A DNA stretch of 64,000 bases, taken from the NCBI GenBank assembly GCA_005765155.1, contig VCCP01000001.1:6200001-6264000 (forward strand). The letters run 5' to 3'. Source of the DNA: Zelopaecilomyces penicillatus (lineage: Eukaryota > Ascomycota > Sordariomycetes > Hypocreales > Pseudodiploosporaceae). A program made the position numbers and the translations under genes. Under the pieces are notes generated by a model. The model was not told where the DNA came from. It searched no databases and was given only the letters and a program-made list of their open reading frames with translations. Positions within the stretch are counted from its first letter, which is position 1. Every line of letters starts with the position of its first letter. Below, piece by piece: positions 45,476 through 56,074 of the stretch.

Positions 45476-48400
45476 TCAGTCTTCATCCAAATCCGCTTGT
45501 AGCTGAACCTCTGCATCGCATCAATTTAGTAAATATTTCAAATCACACAAAGAATAGTATTTAGACTATACTTACGCCACAGTCTATTTGCCGCTGCGGA
45601 TATCACGCTCGCCTTTGCAAACAGCTTCTCTGCGTATTTTTCGCTGTCTTTTCCCTTAACCCGTATCTTGTTTGGTTGTGCCTAAAAGTTGATGTTAGAC
45701 ATGAGAACCTTGTTATTTGTGTAGTTATTACAGACCTGCATGAGAACGGGCACTAGTTCTTCAGGGTCAGCATTTGCAATCGCTCCGACTGTACGGAAAC
45801 CGTTCTCCCAGAAAACACGACTATGGGTCAGTCTAATTAGCTCACACTCAGGTTGCTGAGACCAAACTTCTAGGGCTTACGCTGTTCGACTCTTTATAAA
45901 AGGGATTTTGGCCAGCGACAGGAGATCTGTTCTGGCTCCCGCCATTAACCTGTCCGAGAAGTGATCCAGCGCTGCCGCCATGACCCTAAAATCTCATCAG
46001 TTGATTTGCTACGGGAGAGATTATCATGGAGTGCCTTACCCCCAACCCATCTGTTCACAGAACTTAATCATCCCTGCTGCAAAGCCCTGACATGTTTGTG
46101 AGAGGGTTTGGACCGAGCCCCTGGGCGTGTCGTATTTCCGAGCCACTGCATAAAGAGGCACTTCATTGCACATATCTCGCAACTGAAGCGCAAGGTAGAA
46201 ACGACGATATACGCGAGCCAAATCTTTTTCCTCGGCAGTGTTCTCTTTCAACGAGGCACCTTGTGCACTATAACTTTATGAGCCTTTTATCATCATGGGT
46301 GTTTATTCAGATAACCTACAGTTTTAGGATTGCTGTCGGCTTAATCCCGAGGAATCGAAGCACCCGCATCCCACTTTCGTCCAACGAGTCCATTTCGTTG
46401 CGAAACACTTGCCAATTGACAGGGAACCCGAAATCTTGGACGGGCGTAAAGACATACAGAATGTGCATTTCGCCATCCATCACGAATGCTCGCAGTGTCT
46501 TGGTCAGCTCCGAGTGAATGAAAACCCCATCGTAGGGATCAACGGCAGAAGCTACAATAGCCTTCCCCAATTGGGTGGGGGCATAATGAGAAAAGGTATC
46601 ACGGATAAGGAGGCCCATATCATGGATTTCTTTTAATCCAGATTTGAGAGCCTCGTTCACAAATTCCGGATCATGGGTGAAGCTCAGGAGAGACTTTGAA
46701 AAGTAGTCTCTCAGCGACTCGTAGCTCGTGGCGAGACGGATGGCTACTACTTCTAAGATTGCACTTACTATCATGTTAGTAAATCTCAAGAACACGAGTA
46801 GTTTGCTTATGAGCATACCGTTGGATGCGTCTGTTCTCGGAACTAAGGCAACTTGAAATTTCTGGTATGTCGGCGTACATGAGCTCCAATACTGGATCGA
46901 GGTCATCTGGGCGGCAACAGATGTATGTTTCTCCAACTGGCACTTTGCCCTGCCGCCCTGCCCTCCCTCTCATTTGCCTCAACATTGATGGGCCGACAAA
47001 ATCACGACCCATTCGAGCATTGTGCAATATTACTCTTCGAGCCGGTCTGGTAGGGTCAGAAACGGAACCGAACTGAAAGTAAAGGTAACTTACAGATTGA
47101 TGCCGGCTGCTAAGCTACACGTCGCGACGCATATAAGAATGGTACCAGCATCGTAAGCGGAAGCCACAAGGTCTCTCTCCTCACTGGTCAAGCCAGCCTT
47201 TTGGATTTCTCCTGTTAAATCAAATGGCCAAAGAGCTACAGTTATGGTATACTCACATCTTTTTAGTCCCTGTTAGCATATCCAGATCTGCATGAGTAGG
47301 CACAGCAGACAATGAAGACTCACGGTGAAATGCAACGCCAAATAGGACAGTTTCCTCCAGAGTTGGATCGACACCGCTGCTCAAACTCCGTAGCTCTCCT
47401 AGTAAGTCCATTCGCCTATCCATAATAGCCCGGTCGACCTCGTGGGACTGCGGCATCACTCGGCTTATCCAGCGAGCATCAGATTCGCACATTCCTCGGC
47501 TGCCTGCGAAAACCAATGCACCAAATCCCATTGAGGCTGTTTCATAAGCCAGTGAGACCACAGCATTCAAGACAGGATCCCCAAATTCCCTGTGTACAGA
47601 TCCTTGAATTTGCCTGCTTGCAGAGCTTCGGCCCTGGCTTATATCCCGGCTGTTGAGTTGCGTAGGTATTTGCAACGAGCCGTGTTTTGCTCCAAAGGGA
47701 TGTATCTTGCCCTCACAAACCAGATGTTCCTCAATTGGCACTGGTTTATATCTGGTTTCGTAATAATGGGCATTGAGCCAGCGAGCCACGACATCTGTGT
47801 TCTAATAATGTGTCAATTGACAGTACTATGTTGGAGAGTTTCAGGTTGTTGATACTTACTGACAAAGTGGCACTCATACCTATTAGTTGAACACATTGTT
47901 CCAAGCTAAGAAGCTTAGTAGCTATGAGTTCAAGCAAATATCCTCGGTTATCTTCATCAACCATGTGAAGCTCGTCTAACACGACCACACGCAACTGTGT
48001 AATTGTGCAATCATCAATTGCAGTATTGATAAGGGCGTTGGCCTGTCATCCATGTCAGCTCAAACAGGAATAAAGTGAGGAGAATGGAGCATGGCTTCAA
48101 GGAACAGCATAACATCGTGATAGCAGAAACGCACCTTTTCTAGAGTGCAAACCCCAATATCAAAGTCTGCCCAGGTTGATCTTACTTTACCACCTCCAAA
48201 GAACCCTACTACTCTAATTGAGTCATGGTCCGCACGTGGGCGCCAGGGACCCTTTTGATCCCCAGACTCGGGAATCGGGTTAGACTTGAGTCCTTGAACA
48301 ACACTACGTAACCAACGAACTTTTTCTTGCACCAGAGCCACATAAGGAAGCACTAGTAGAGCTTTAGCACCGGGCTCTTCAAGAAGCCTCTTTAGCATGA

Positions 48401-48959
48401 GTACTAGATGCGAATCAGTTATTTGGCGTTGTATTTGGCGGAAAGCTTACGATGCCTTACGATCTGCGACTAGAGATTTGCCACCACCAGTCGGGGCGCT
48501 ATAAACCAGATTCTTGTTTCCCGACAATAATCCTGGGCCTTTCAAACAATTTCTTTGCCAAGGGTAGATCTGCTTAATACCCAGGGAAGCAAAGTTGCTT
48601 ATGAGAGAGGCCGGCAGACCGTAGCTTGAGTGAGCAAGGTCAAGCTCTGGATCCAGAGACGAGGAAGGTGTTGCAGCGATACGTAGTCTTTGGGAGTATT
48701 CGGAGATGCCGCCTTGGTCTCTTAAATCAACTATTTTACTGGCAGTCAGTTGCCCGGGGGCGGCTGGCAGACTGACTGCTCTCTGGAACCGAATTGGTGC
48801 ATGTGCAACGGAATTTGAGCCAGAGGTTGCCTTAGATTCGCCGTCGATGCTAGACCAACTTCTCTTCTGGCCGGCAGACGAAACTGTGTCATGTGCTGTT
48901 TGCTGCTCCTGAATTGACTGGAAGCTTGTCTTATACCTGATACCCTTCATAGACTCCAT
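45476..48959 (-). CDS. HELQ/Hel308-type DNA repair helicase (superfamily 2)
   Basis: Twelve exons on the minus strand: 48959-48461, 48403-48135, 48042-47860, 47801-47324, 47211-47094, 47046-46819, 46763-46320, 46267-46040, 45985-45881, 45820-45736, 45681-45576 and 45510-45476; 925 aa, phases consistent throughout. Hel308/HELQ enzymes are 3'-5' DNA helicases acting at stalled forks and in strand annealing. Motifs: YPWQRNCL (Q-like), SAPTGGGKSLVA (I), DELH (II), GMSATLS (III), CVATCSLAAGINLPARRVIL (V) and RQMRGRAGRQGK (VI). A helix-hairpin-helix-like C-terminus follows (VFWENGFRTVGAIANADPEE). No polymerase domain follows, so it is HELQ-type, not POLQ (Mus308). Exon 10 ends at a GTCTGT donor. 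The motif before V reads FHREIQKAGLTSEERDL instead of the family's FHHxGLTxxER. Confidence 0.93.
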
Positions 48960-50410
48960 GATAGGCAAAAGGGGGGATGCAGACGGTGTGTCTAGACACT
49001 AGCAGAAATTGAGGCCATGGGGACCAAAGAAAGCCCAAAAAAAAAAAGCAAACGACGCTATTCTTCCTTAGCAAATATGCATCACTGCCTGCCTCCATAT
49101 CCAGTGCAATTTGTATGATCCCCAGCCACCACAGAAGTGAAGGGAGGTCAATCGGGTCGTGCAAAGTAATAAGACGTGTCGTGCCTCTTGGATGGGTGGA
49201 GCCGAGACCGTGGAGCGCGTGAGCTGCGGGCACGCGATGTCACGTGGTAAATATCTCACAGCTTGGCAGCAGAAGTGCGAGCCAGTTGGCTGGTTGGACG
49301 GCTACGAAATGGGACGTAATTACTAGAAGTAGACTTTCCCTTGCATGCGCTTCCCGCCAATGCCTGGCTGGCTGGCCGGCCCCACCCCGTACTGCACAGG
49401 CCTTTGTCACAGGGCACAAACATCGCCGCCGCCTTCTGAGTGCGGAGGAATACGGAGTACACAGTACCTATTTGCATGTAACTGGAAGCAGCAGGCGGGG
49501 CGTTCCTGGCACCTGGCACATGACAGTGACACCCACTTTGCCTGTCTTGCACATCAAAAACGGGTGCAAGCCTCTTTAGACAATTTACCACTCCCGGCCC
49601 CGCCGGTAATATTGCAGTCGAATAGGTATCACGATTACCTACCTAAAAATATCTGCCTCGTACTTGCCTCATACGGATACCTTCGTTGGTAAAATAGCAG
49701 AAGTCCTTCGTGCACATTTGTATTGCTACAACTTAACACCGCGTCACTTGAGTATCCATGTGGTCAATAGCTGACTTCCCCTGCACAGAGTTTCCTTGTG
49801 TTGTTATGTTGCTCTATTGCCACAAGTCTGCTTCTGTGGCATGGTACACTAACCTATACTACCTAAGCTTCAACGCAGATTTCACCCACTTCAAGCCCGG
49901 AGTTTTCTTCAGCGTTGTACATGACATTCCGCACTGCTAACTGGGGTGTTATAATTTATTCAATGCCGACTGCACGAAACATGGATCTTCACAATGCTTT
50001 TCACCGAGATTTGATTGCACCTGTACCGGAGGCTGTCTATGGGGTTCTGAGCATCTACCAATAACACACCAGGTGGGCACACCACTGTAAGGGACCTTAT
50101 TAGCTGGCCATCGGTACTAGCCAGATTTGCCATGCGAGCTCCTTACCGTCAGTCGGACTTGCCCAGAAACTCGGGAGCCAACTACAAGTTAGTGCTTGCG
50201 CCGAGGCCGCCTACTCCTGCCGAAACACACACTGAAGAACCAAGGTGGGAAAGACGGGACACATGGTACTTCGTATGAAGTACCTACCTGTCAATGTATG
50301 AAGAGGGAAAGAAAAACCTACCATTGCCTGCTCGCAACTATTATTTTGTCATCATCTTTCGTTACCCGCCTTATGCTGCATATTTCGTTCCGTTCCCAGT
50401 CGGCAATTTC
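48960..50410. other. Promoter region of helicase and 5' flank of the LINE
   Basis: Upstream region of the HELQ-type gene and the ancestral intergenic DNA next to the LINE insertion. Contains ATACGGAGTACAC at about 49450. Open frames here are short and overlapping on both strands, without family features. Confidence 0.45.
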
Positions 50411-50425
50411 TAGTTTTCATTCGAG
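50411..50425 (+). repeat. Target-site duplication, left copy (15 bp)
   Basis: TAGTTTTCATTCGAG is repeated exactly at 56075-56089. The two copies bracket the LINE. Confidence 0.9.
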
Positions 50426-50569
50426 ATATTATTAATCTAGTATTAATTAATCCTATCTTAGGCTTAAAAGAGCTTTTGGACTCGTACGCCTCGCACTCTG
50501 CGACGCTGCCTCTAAAACGCATACTAATACAAGGACTGAATTCCTCGGGGTTAAGTACCCCTAGCTGCG

Positions 50570-51973
50570 ATGTCGCATAGCGGCCCAGGAGGGGGCGCTG
50601 TTGGGGACGCAATGGACGTTGTGTACGTCGACGCGTTGGAGGTCGCGATGCCCGCGGCCCCCAGCACGTCAGTACCAACAAGACCTGAGGGAGCTGCGAC
50701 GCCGAGTCGCAAGCTAAGCGAGGAGCAGGAAAAACTGGAGATCGAAAGAGAACTTCGATATCTGTTGGCTGACGGGGAAACGCTCGCAAGAGCGGTTCAG
50801 CTTGCTTGTCGACTTCAGGAACTCGCCGACAGCGCCGCGGTTTCGCGGCGCCAACCCCATACCACCGATACCGAGATCAAGAAGGTCATTACGGAGACCT
50901 TAAAAGAACTCGGCATCACAACCAAAGCGAACCAGCCTACTTGGGCAGCAATAGCCAGAGGAGCGCCTAGAGAGCCCAGCGCCCCCGCAGCGAAAGTCAT
51001 ACCAAGAAGACATGCCCGCGAACTGATCATCAAACCAACCGCAAGGGATGATATCACCAACAGGTCAGCAAGAGACAATCTCAGCGCCCTCGCAGCGGCA
51101 ACAGGACGCAGGGACGCTGTAGCGACCAGACGACTACCAAGCGGCGACATCGCGGTGACGTTCTCAGCGCCCACAGATTGGTGGACCACTAATAAAGCGA
51201 TCTGGCTTCCAGTGTTCGGACCAGATGCGTCTATTTCCATGAGAACCTACCCAGTATTAGCTAAAGGAATCCCAGCGATCTCGCTGCGGACACAGAGCGA
51301 GGACGAAATAAAAACAGATATCCTCCGACGGAACCCAGCCAAACCTGTTTCCCGTATACACACTAGGCTACCCCAAAACGTGATCGCAACGAGGGCGATG
51401 CTCCTTATCGAAGCCACTACCCCAGAGAGCGCGGATAAGCTAGTCAAAGAGGGCCTTTTCTTCGAAGGAGGCTTTTATGAATGCGAACCTTATGACGGAG
51501 CGATCAGACCAACAAGGTGCTTTAAATGCCTTAAGTTCGGGCATAAGGCCCGCACCTGCAACGCTGCGGAAGCGATATGCAGGTTCTGCGGCAAAGGCAT
51601 AAGCACCCACCCAGAGGGATTTGATAAATGCCATACTCGAGAGAATAAGCAGCTACAGAGCTGCGCAGCCTGCGGCGGTCAACACGGGGCTTTTGCGAAC
51701 ATATGCCCTAAGAAGCAAGCTGAGATCAACAGGTCAAGGGAGGCCTATAAATGTAGGCCCCTCCAGTTCGATTTAACGCGCTATAATGCAGAAGAAGCGG
51801 CGGATACGCAGCTACCCACCTGTGATATCAACACCGAACCCACCAAGAACCCAGTTGGCCGCCCCCGTAAAAGGAAAAGCATAATAGGCCAGAACACAAT
51901 AACAGCGTTCGTCAACAGTCAAACAGTACCAGCGATGACGCAGGGAGGCAGCATACCTAACCCCACCTCATGA
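50570..51973 (+). CDS. LINE ORF1 (gag-like) nucleic-acid-binding protein
   Basis: 467 aa. The N-terminus is Gly/Ala/Pro-rich, then an acidic helix (about residues 50-85) suited to oligomerisation. The middle (about 190-310) is an RNA-binding region with the conserved-looking LRTQSEDEIKTDILRRNP. Three Cys/His knuckles lie at residues about 315-395: CFKCLKFGHKARTC, CRFCGKG...DKCH and CAACGGQHGAFANIC. A basic segment (GRPRKRKS, about 435) could be nuclear-targeting. ORF1 proteins of this type coat element RNA and form ribonucleoprotein with ORF2. Its stop TGA overlaps the ORF2 ATG (ATGA at 51970), pointing to coupled reinitiation. Codon use is unlike neighbouring host genes. Confidence 0.9.
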   Translation: MSHSGPGGGAVGDAMDVVYVDALEVAMPAAPSTSVPTRPEGAATPSRKLSEEQEKLEIERELRYLLADGETLARAVQLACRLQELADSAAVSRRQPHTTDTEIKKVITETLKELGITTKANQPTWAAIARGAPREPSAPAAKVIPRRHARELIIKPTARDDITNRSARDNLSALAAATGRRDAVATRRLPSGDIAVTFSAPTDWWTTNKAIWLPVFGPDASISMRTYPVLAKGIPAISLRTQSEDEIKTDILRRNPAKPVSRIHTRLPQNVIATRAMLLIEATTPESADKLVKEGLFFEGGFYECEPYDGAIRPTRCFKCLKFGHKARTCNAAEAICRFCGKGISTHPEGFDKCHTRENKQLQSCAACGGQHGAFANICPKKQAEINRSREAYKCRPLQFDLTRYNAEEAADTQLPTCDINTEPTKNPVGRPRKRKSIIGQNTITAFVNSQTVPAMTQGGSIPNPTS

Positions 51974-54900
51974 TATTATCCATACTTTACTGGAATATTA
52001 GAGGCGGGGGCTCAGAGAGAGCTGAGATACCGATGAGATCGCGCAGCGAGCACGACATCATCGCAATACAAGAGCCATCCATAAGCCCATGGACTAAAGC
52101 ACCCTTCGCAGCAGGCAAAGGCAAGTACTATATGATATGGGGCTGCGGCCGCGCTGCTATATTCATACATAAAAGACACGACCTCGCGTCGTGGTCGTGG
52201 CGAGCGGGCAGGGACTGGGCCTGCATCACACTTGGGCAAGGAGAGAATGCCCTCACAGTGTGGTCTATATACTCAGAACCCTATAACGGGAGACAATGGA
52301 CCACACCCCTCACCGAGATACCCCAGCTGCGAGGACGACACATCCTCGTAGGAGATCTCAATATGCACCACCCTATGTGGGACGCTCACTATAGAAGACA
52401 ACCAGGAGCCCAGATCATCCTTGACTTAGCGCAGCGCTGGCGCCTCTCCCTCGCCACTCCCCATGGTACAATAACATGGGCCAGAGGCAACAGGAGACCT
52501 AGCACATTAGACCTAGCCTGGTACAGCTCAGACCTGATATGTGATTATCTAGGCACAGATACAGATATAACAGGATCGGATCATTTCCCGCAGGTAGTGC
52601 GGACCGAGACAGCGGCGAGAACTCACCCCCAAGCAACAATAACCAAGGGATGGGTCTGGGGAAAGATGGATGAGGTCAAAGTCCGAGAAACGGCCAAGCT
52701 AGCCTTTAATGGCCAAGAAGAATATACGGATATCGATCAGGAAGCAGACGCATTAATAACGCAGCTACATAGCATCGCAGACCAAACGACCCCACAAAGG
52801 AACAGCAAGGCCAAGGAAATACCCACACCATGGTGGAATGAGACCACCCGGGAAGCGATCCACGAACTCCGAGCAGCAGGTCGCCGCTACCGCGCTCTGA
52901 GGTCGCAAGTTAATCTGAGGGAGCTCCAGACCTGCGAGAAACACTATACCAAGGTCCTTCGTACAGCAAAGAGGGAGAGCTGGCGCAAGCTCCTAGCCTC
53001 GACCTCGCTGAGGGAGAAGGGTATCTGGGATCTAGAGAGATGGGCTAGGCTTAAGAGTCATATAGCCCCGGAGCCACCTACGCTACCACCGCTTATACGC
53101 AGCGATAACACAGAGGCGATCACAGCCACAGAGAAGGCTGCAGTCCTAGCAGCGAAGTTCTTCCCCCCCCCGTTGCATACAGAAGGGAGGCTTAAAACAG
53201 CCGGATACGGTAGAATCCAAATCAAACAGGCTGTCGACCCAGATGAGGTCGAGCAGGTACTCCGCAGCGTAGGAGCATGGAAAGCCCCTGGCGAAGATGG
53301 TATCCCGATGGGATTCCTCAAGGCCTGCGGCCAACCGCTCTACGCAGCGATAGCGCACCTAGCGACCAGGAGCCTTGAATCGCAATACTTCCCGCAGCGT
53401 TTTCGCCGCGCGGTAGTAGTGGTCCTTAAGAAACCAGGGAAAAAACCAACAGCCTACCAGACTACCGGAGGCTGGCGGCCTATATCCCTACTAGCCACAG
53501 TAGGGAAGGTTATCGAAGCGATCCTCAGCAGGCGCATCTCCAGCGCAGCGGAACAGATAGGCCTTCTACCAAAGGGCCAGATGGGAAACCGGGCAGGCAG
53601 AAGCACCGAGACTGCAGTTTCAGCTGTTATCGAAGGGGTGCAAGCAGCCTGGGGTAGCGGCGGCAACGCAGCTCTACTACAGCTCGATATCAAAGGCGCA
53701 TTTGACACAGTCCCCCACCATCGACTGCTCCTAACCCTACAAGATGAAGGGTTTCCAGAATGGATGGTTAACTGGCTGCGCAGCTACCTCGATGGGAGGA
53801 CAGCGAGGCTACGTCTAGATGGCACCCTAACCGACCCTTATGAAATCCTGGCCGGGGTCCCACAAGGGTCCCCTTTATCCCCAATCCTCTTTATTATCTA
53901 TATCGCTACCCTATACCGGGCCTTGGCCGAGATACAGGGCCTGAATATAATAGGATTCGCAGATGATACGAATCTACTTAGCAGCGGCCCTGATGCAAAT
54001 AGTATATACCTACGGTTAAAGAAGGCCTGGAGGATATGCAAGGCCTGGTCCAGAGCCAGCGGGCTAGAATTCGCACCGGATAAGTTCGAGCTGATCTACT
54101 TTACAAAAGCGCACGCAGCGCCAACGCAGGGTCTCCTTCTCGATAACGCTACGGTAACCCCCGCAGAGCATGCGCGGATGCTTGGCATCGAGCTCGACAG
54201 GAAACTCACCTTCTTCAAACATTGGGCAAGGATTCAGGGTAAACTCACATCACAGAACCTAGCACTCACAAAGCTCGCCGCGAGGACGTGGGGACCCCCT
54301 CTCCGCACGGCCCGGATCATATACACGACGGTAATTCGCAGCGTTATCGCATATGGAGCGACAACCTTCCATAAGATCGATAAACCACCAACCTCGAAGG
54401 GAATTAAATCAGCATACGCTGCACAAACCCTGTGCCTACGCAGCGTTACCGGAGCGTATAGGGCTACCCCAGTATACATCCTCGAATCCGAAGCATATAT
54501 ACCACCCTTAGACCTATATCTCACACAACAAAAGACCAGAGGCCTCGCCCGCCTACAGGCCCACGTGGGATTCTTTAAGCAAATACGCGATACCGTAGCG
54601 CTATCGATGCGATCTCGACGCCCCCGACAGCCCAATCCCCAAGGAGAGAAGCTATTACTCGAGACCAACATACTACTCAGCCATCATTGGCTGGGAGAGA
54701 GAACCCCCACAGAGGCCCTTCTACACTGGTGGAGGGAACGATGGCTAGCGAAGAAGTCGCGAACTAGCTGCGCCGCAGCAACGCAGCCCATAGCCCTAAG
54801 CTGGAAGACACTAAGGAAGTATGATAGCCTCACTAAAGCAGAGAGCTCGCTGCTCATTCAGATCAGAACCGAAAGGATCGGGCTAAAAGCGTTCCTCCAT

Positions 54901-55191
54901 CACCGTATGGTCCCTACATGCCCCACGCCGCTATGTAGCTGCGCCGACGGGGGGAGGGAGACAGCAGAACACCTAGCCCTATGGTGCCGGGATGTCCCAG
55001 AACAACTCCACCGGAGCCTCAGACAGAAGATCACACCACTCCAGAGCAGGACTGACTGGATCAGCGCACTCGCTGCGCCATCCACAGCAAAGGAAATCAC
55101 ACGATGGATAATGAGGCTGGAAAGGCTACAGGAATACAACCTGGCGCTACGAATACAGGACGCCGAAGACGACACAACAGCAGCGAGATAG
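51970..55191 (+). CDS. LINE ORF2: AP-endonuclease and reverse transcriptase
   Basis: 1,073 aa. Residues 1 to about 220 form an exonuclease-endonuclease-phosphatase domain that nicks target DNA: LYWNIRG, QEPS (about 34), VGDLNMHHPMWD (about 125) and GSDHFPQV (about 201). The reverse transcriptase domain covers about 430-700, with KAPGEDGIPMGFLK, GWRPISLLATVGK, LDIKGAFDTVPHH, AGVPQGSPLSP and the active-site FADD at about 663. The thumb region ends at ESEAYIPPLDLYL (about 840). A Cys/His finger (CPTPLCSCADGGRETAEHLALWC) lies near 980-1005. I found no RNase H motif between RT and this finger, although Tad1-like elements commonly have one. Many ATA, GCG and CTA codons set it apart from host genes. 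Confidence 0.92.
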   Translation: MILSILYWNIRGGGSERAEIPMRSRSEHDIIAIQEPSISPWTKAPFAAGKGKYYMIWGCGRAAIFIHKRHDLASWSWRAGRDWACITLGQGENALTVWSIYSEPYNGRQWTTPLTEIPQLRGRHILVGDLNMHHPMWDAHYRRQPGAQIILDLAQRWRLSLATPHGTITWARGNRRPSTLDLAWYSSDLICDYLGTDTDITGSDHFPQVVRTETAARTHPQATITKGWVWGKMDEVKVRETAKLAFNGQEEYTDIDQEADALITQLHSIADQTTPQRNSKAKEIPTPWWNETTREAIHELRAAGRRYRALRSQVNLRELQTCEKHYTKVLRTAKRESWRKLLASTSLREKGIWDLERWARLKSHIAPEPPTLPPLIRSDNTEAITATEKAAVLAAKFFPPPLHTEGRLKTAGYGRIQIKQAVDPDEVEQVLRSVGAWKAPGEDGIPMGFLKACGQPLYAAIAHLATRSLESQYFPQRFRRAVVVVLKKPGKKPTAYQTTGGWRPISLLATVGKVIEAILSRRISSAAEQIGLLPKGQMGNRAGRSTETAVSAVIEGVQAAWGSGGNAALLQLDIKGAFDTVPHHRLLLTLQDEGFPEWMVNWLRSYLDGRTARLRLDGTLTDPYEILAGVPQGSPLSPILFIIYIATLYRALAEIQGLNIIGFADDTNLLSSGPDANSIYLRLKKAWRICKAWSRASGLEFAPDKFELIYFTKAHAAPTQGLLLDNATVTPAEHARMLGIELDRKLTFFKHWARIQGKLTSQNLALTKLAARTWGPPLRTARIIYTTVIRSVIAYGATTFHKIDKPPTSKGIKSAYAAQTLCLRSVTGAYRATPVYILESEAYIPPLDLYLTQQKTRGLARLQAHVGFFKQIRDTVALSMRSRRPRQPNPQGEKLLLETNILLSHHWLGERTPTEALLHWWRERWLAKKSRTSCAAATQPIALSWKTLRKYDSLTKAESSLLIQIRTERIGLKAFLHHRMVPTCPTPLCSCADGGRETAEHLALWCRDVPEQLHRSLRQKITPLQSRTDWISALAAPSTAKEITRWIMRLERLQEYNLALRIQDAEDDTTAAR

Positions 55192-56074
55192 CAGGGGCGC
55201 CGCGGCGCTTCAATTTAGGGGTATCTACAAACGACTATATGCCCGCCTCAGCGGGGTAGCAGCGACCTCAGTCCGAGTCCTCCTCCGAGTCACATAAGTC
55301 CACAAGGACGACTTACTGGCAACAATACTGGTTTTGCGTACCACAAGAGTTAGACACGCAGGCGCAGCGAGGGCGCAACCTGTCGCCAGACTGGGGGGGG
55401 GGGGGGGGGGGGGGAAGAAAGGAAGGAAGGACCTACCTGTCAGAGCGGCTTGAGGAAGGAAGGAAGGAAGGAAGGAAGAAGAAGGGAAGGAACGAGGTTT
55501 ATATAGTGAGGGCGGTGAGGCCAAGCTGCGGCAGAATTGCGCAGATCACCGGCAGCTGCCAACAGTGTTGGGAGTTGAAGCTATCACGACAACGCCTCGA
55601 GGCAGCAGCGACATCACCAACAACTACCACAACGAGCCCAGGGACGGAATTCCACAGAAGCCGGCAGAAGCCAGGCGAATCCCGTACCCATCCGACCACC
55701 CAAAAACATCAGAAACGGGAGGACGAAGCGATATAGCTGCTACAAACAGTTATAACACAAATACTAACCCGGCCATATAGGCCGGTCCTACTAACCCCCA
55801 GCCTTATGGCTCCGATATAGCAGACGCATAGGCATCGCATCTAACACGCCGATTCCCCGTCAGCCACCAGATACGGAGGTGAGATCCGTTATGTACAGGA
55901 GGCAAAGACCAACGCTGCGATAACGCAGAGAGAGCATAACATAGTTAAAAAGAGGATAGGGGTTTTCATCTGTTTTTCCCCCCTATCTATTAAATAGAGA
56001 GGGACTGCTTACCCTATATAGGGTCTAGCCTAGAATATATATAGGCTAGTACAGTGTAAGATTAATAATAATAA
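55192..56074 (+). other. LINE 3' UTR with poly-G tract, GGAA repeats and AAT-rich end
   Basis: Opens with the 12-bp palindrome GCGCCGCGGCGC just after the stop. A run of 22 G covers 55393-55414 and GGAA/GAAGG repeats cover 55415-55495. The end reads AATATATATAGGC...AGATTAATAATAATAA, a short AAT-type tail in place of poly-A, as in many non-LTR elements that prime on simple repeats. Confidence 0.8.
55393..55414. repeat. Poly-G tract (22) with adjacent GGAA microsatellite
   Basis: 22 guanines followed at 55415-55430 and 55452-55495 by GGAA/GAAGG repeats. Such DNA readily forms G-quadruplex or triplex structures and is hard to sequence. Confidence 0.9.

Larger units (their letters stand above)
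50426..56074 (+). mobile_element. Full-length intact non-LTR retrotransposon (LINE, Tad1/I-like)
   Basis: A 5,649-bp element bounded by an exact 15-bp target-site duplication. It contains a 144-bp AT-rich-to-GC 5' UTR (50426-50569), ORF1 (50570-51973), ORF2 (51970-55191) and an 880-bp 3' UTR (55192-56074). The 3' UTR has a 22-G run, GGAA repeats and a short AAT-rich 3' end. The endonuclease and reverse transcriptase are both present and open, with no stop or frameshift, so the copy looks young and perhaps competent. The CpG-rich sequence shows no C-to-T decay by RIP. The clade is inferred from protein layout: CCHC-type ORF1, AP-like endonuclease, RT and a C-terminal Cys/His finger. Confidence 0.93.

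Noticed and set aside
45476..48959. POLQ (Mus308) helicase-polymerase
   Set aside because: The reading frame ends after the HELQ-type C-terminus, and no family A polymerase motifs follow.
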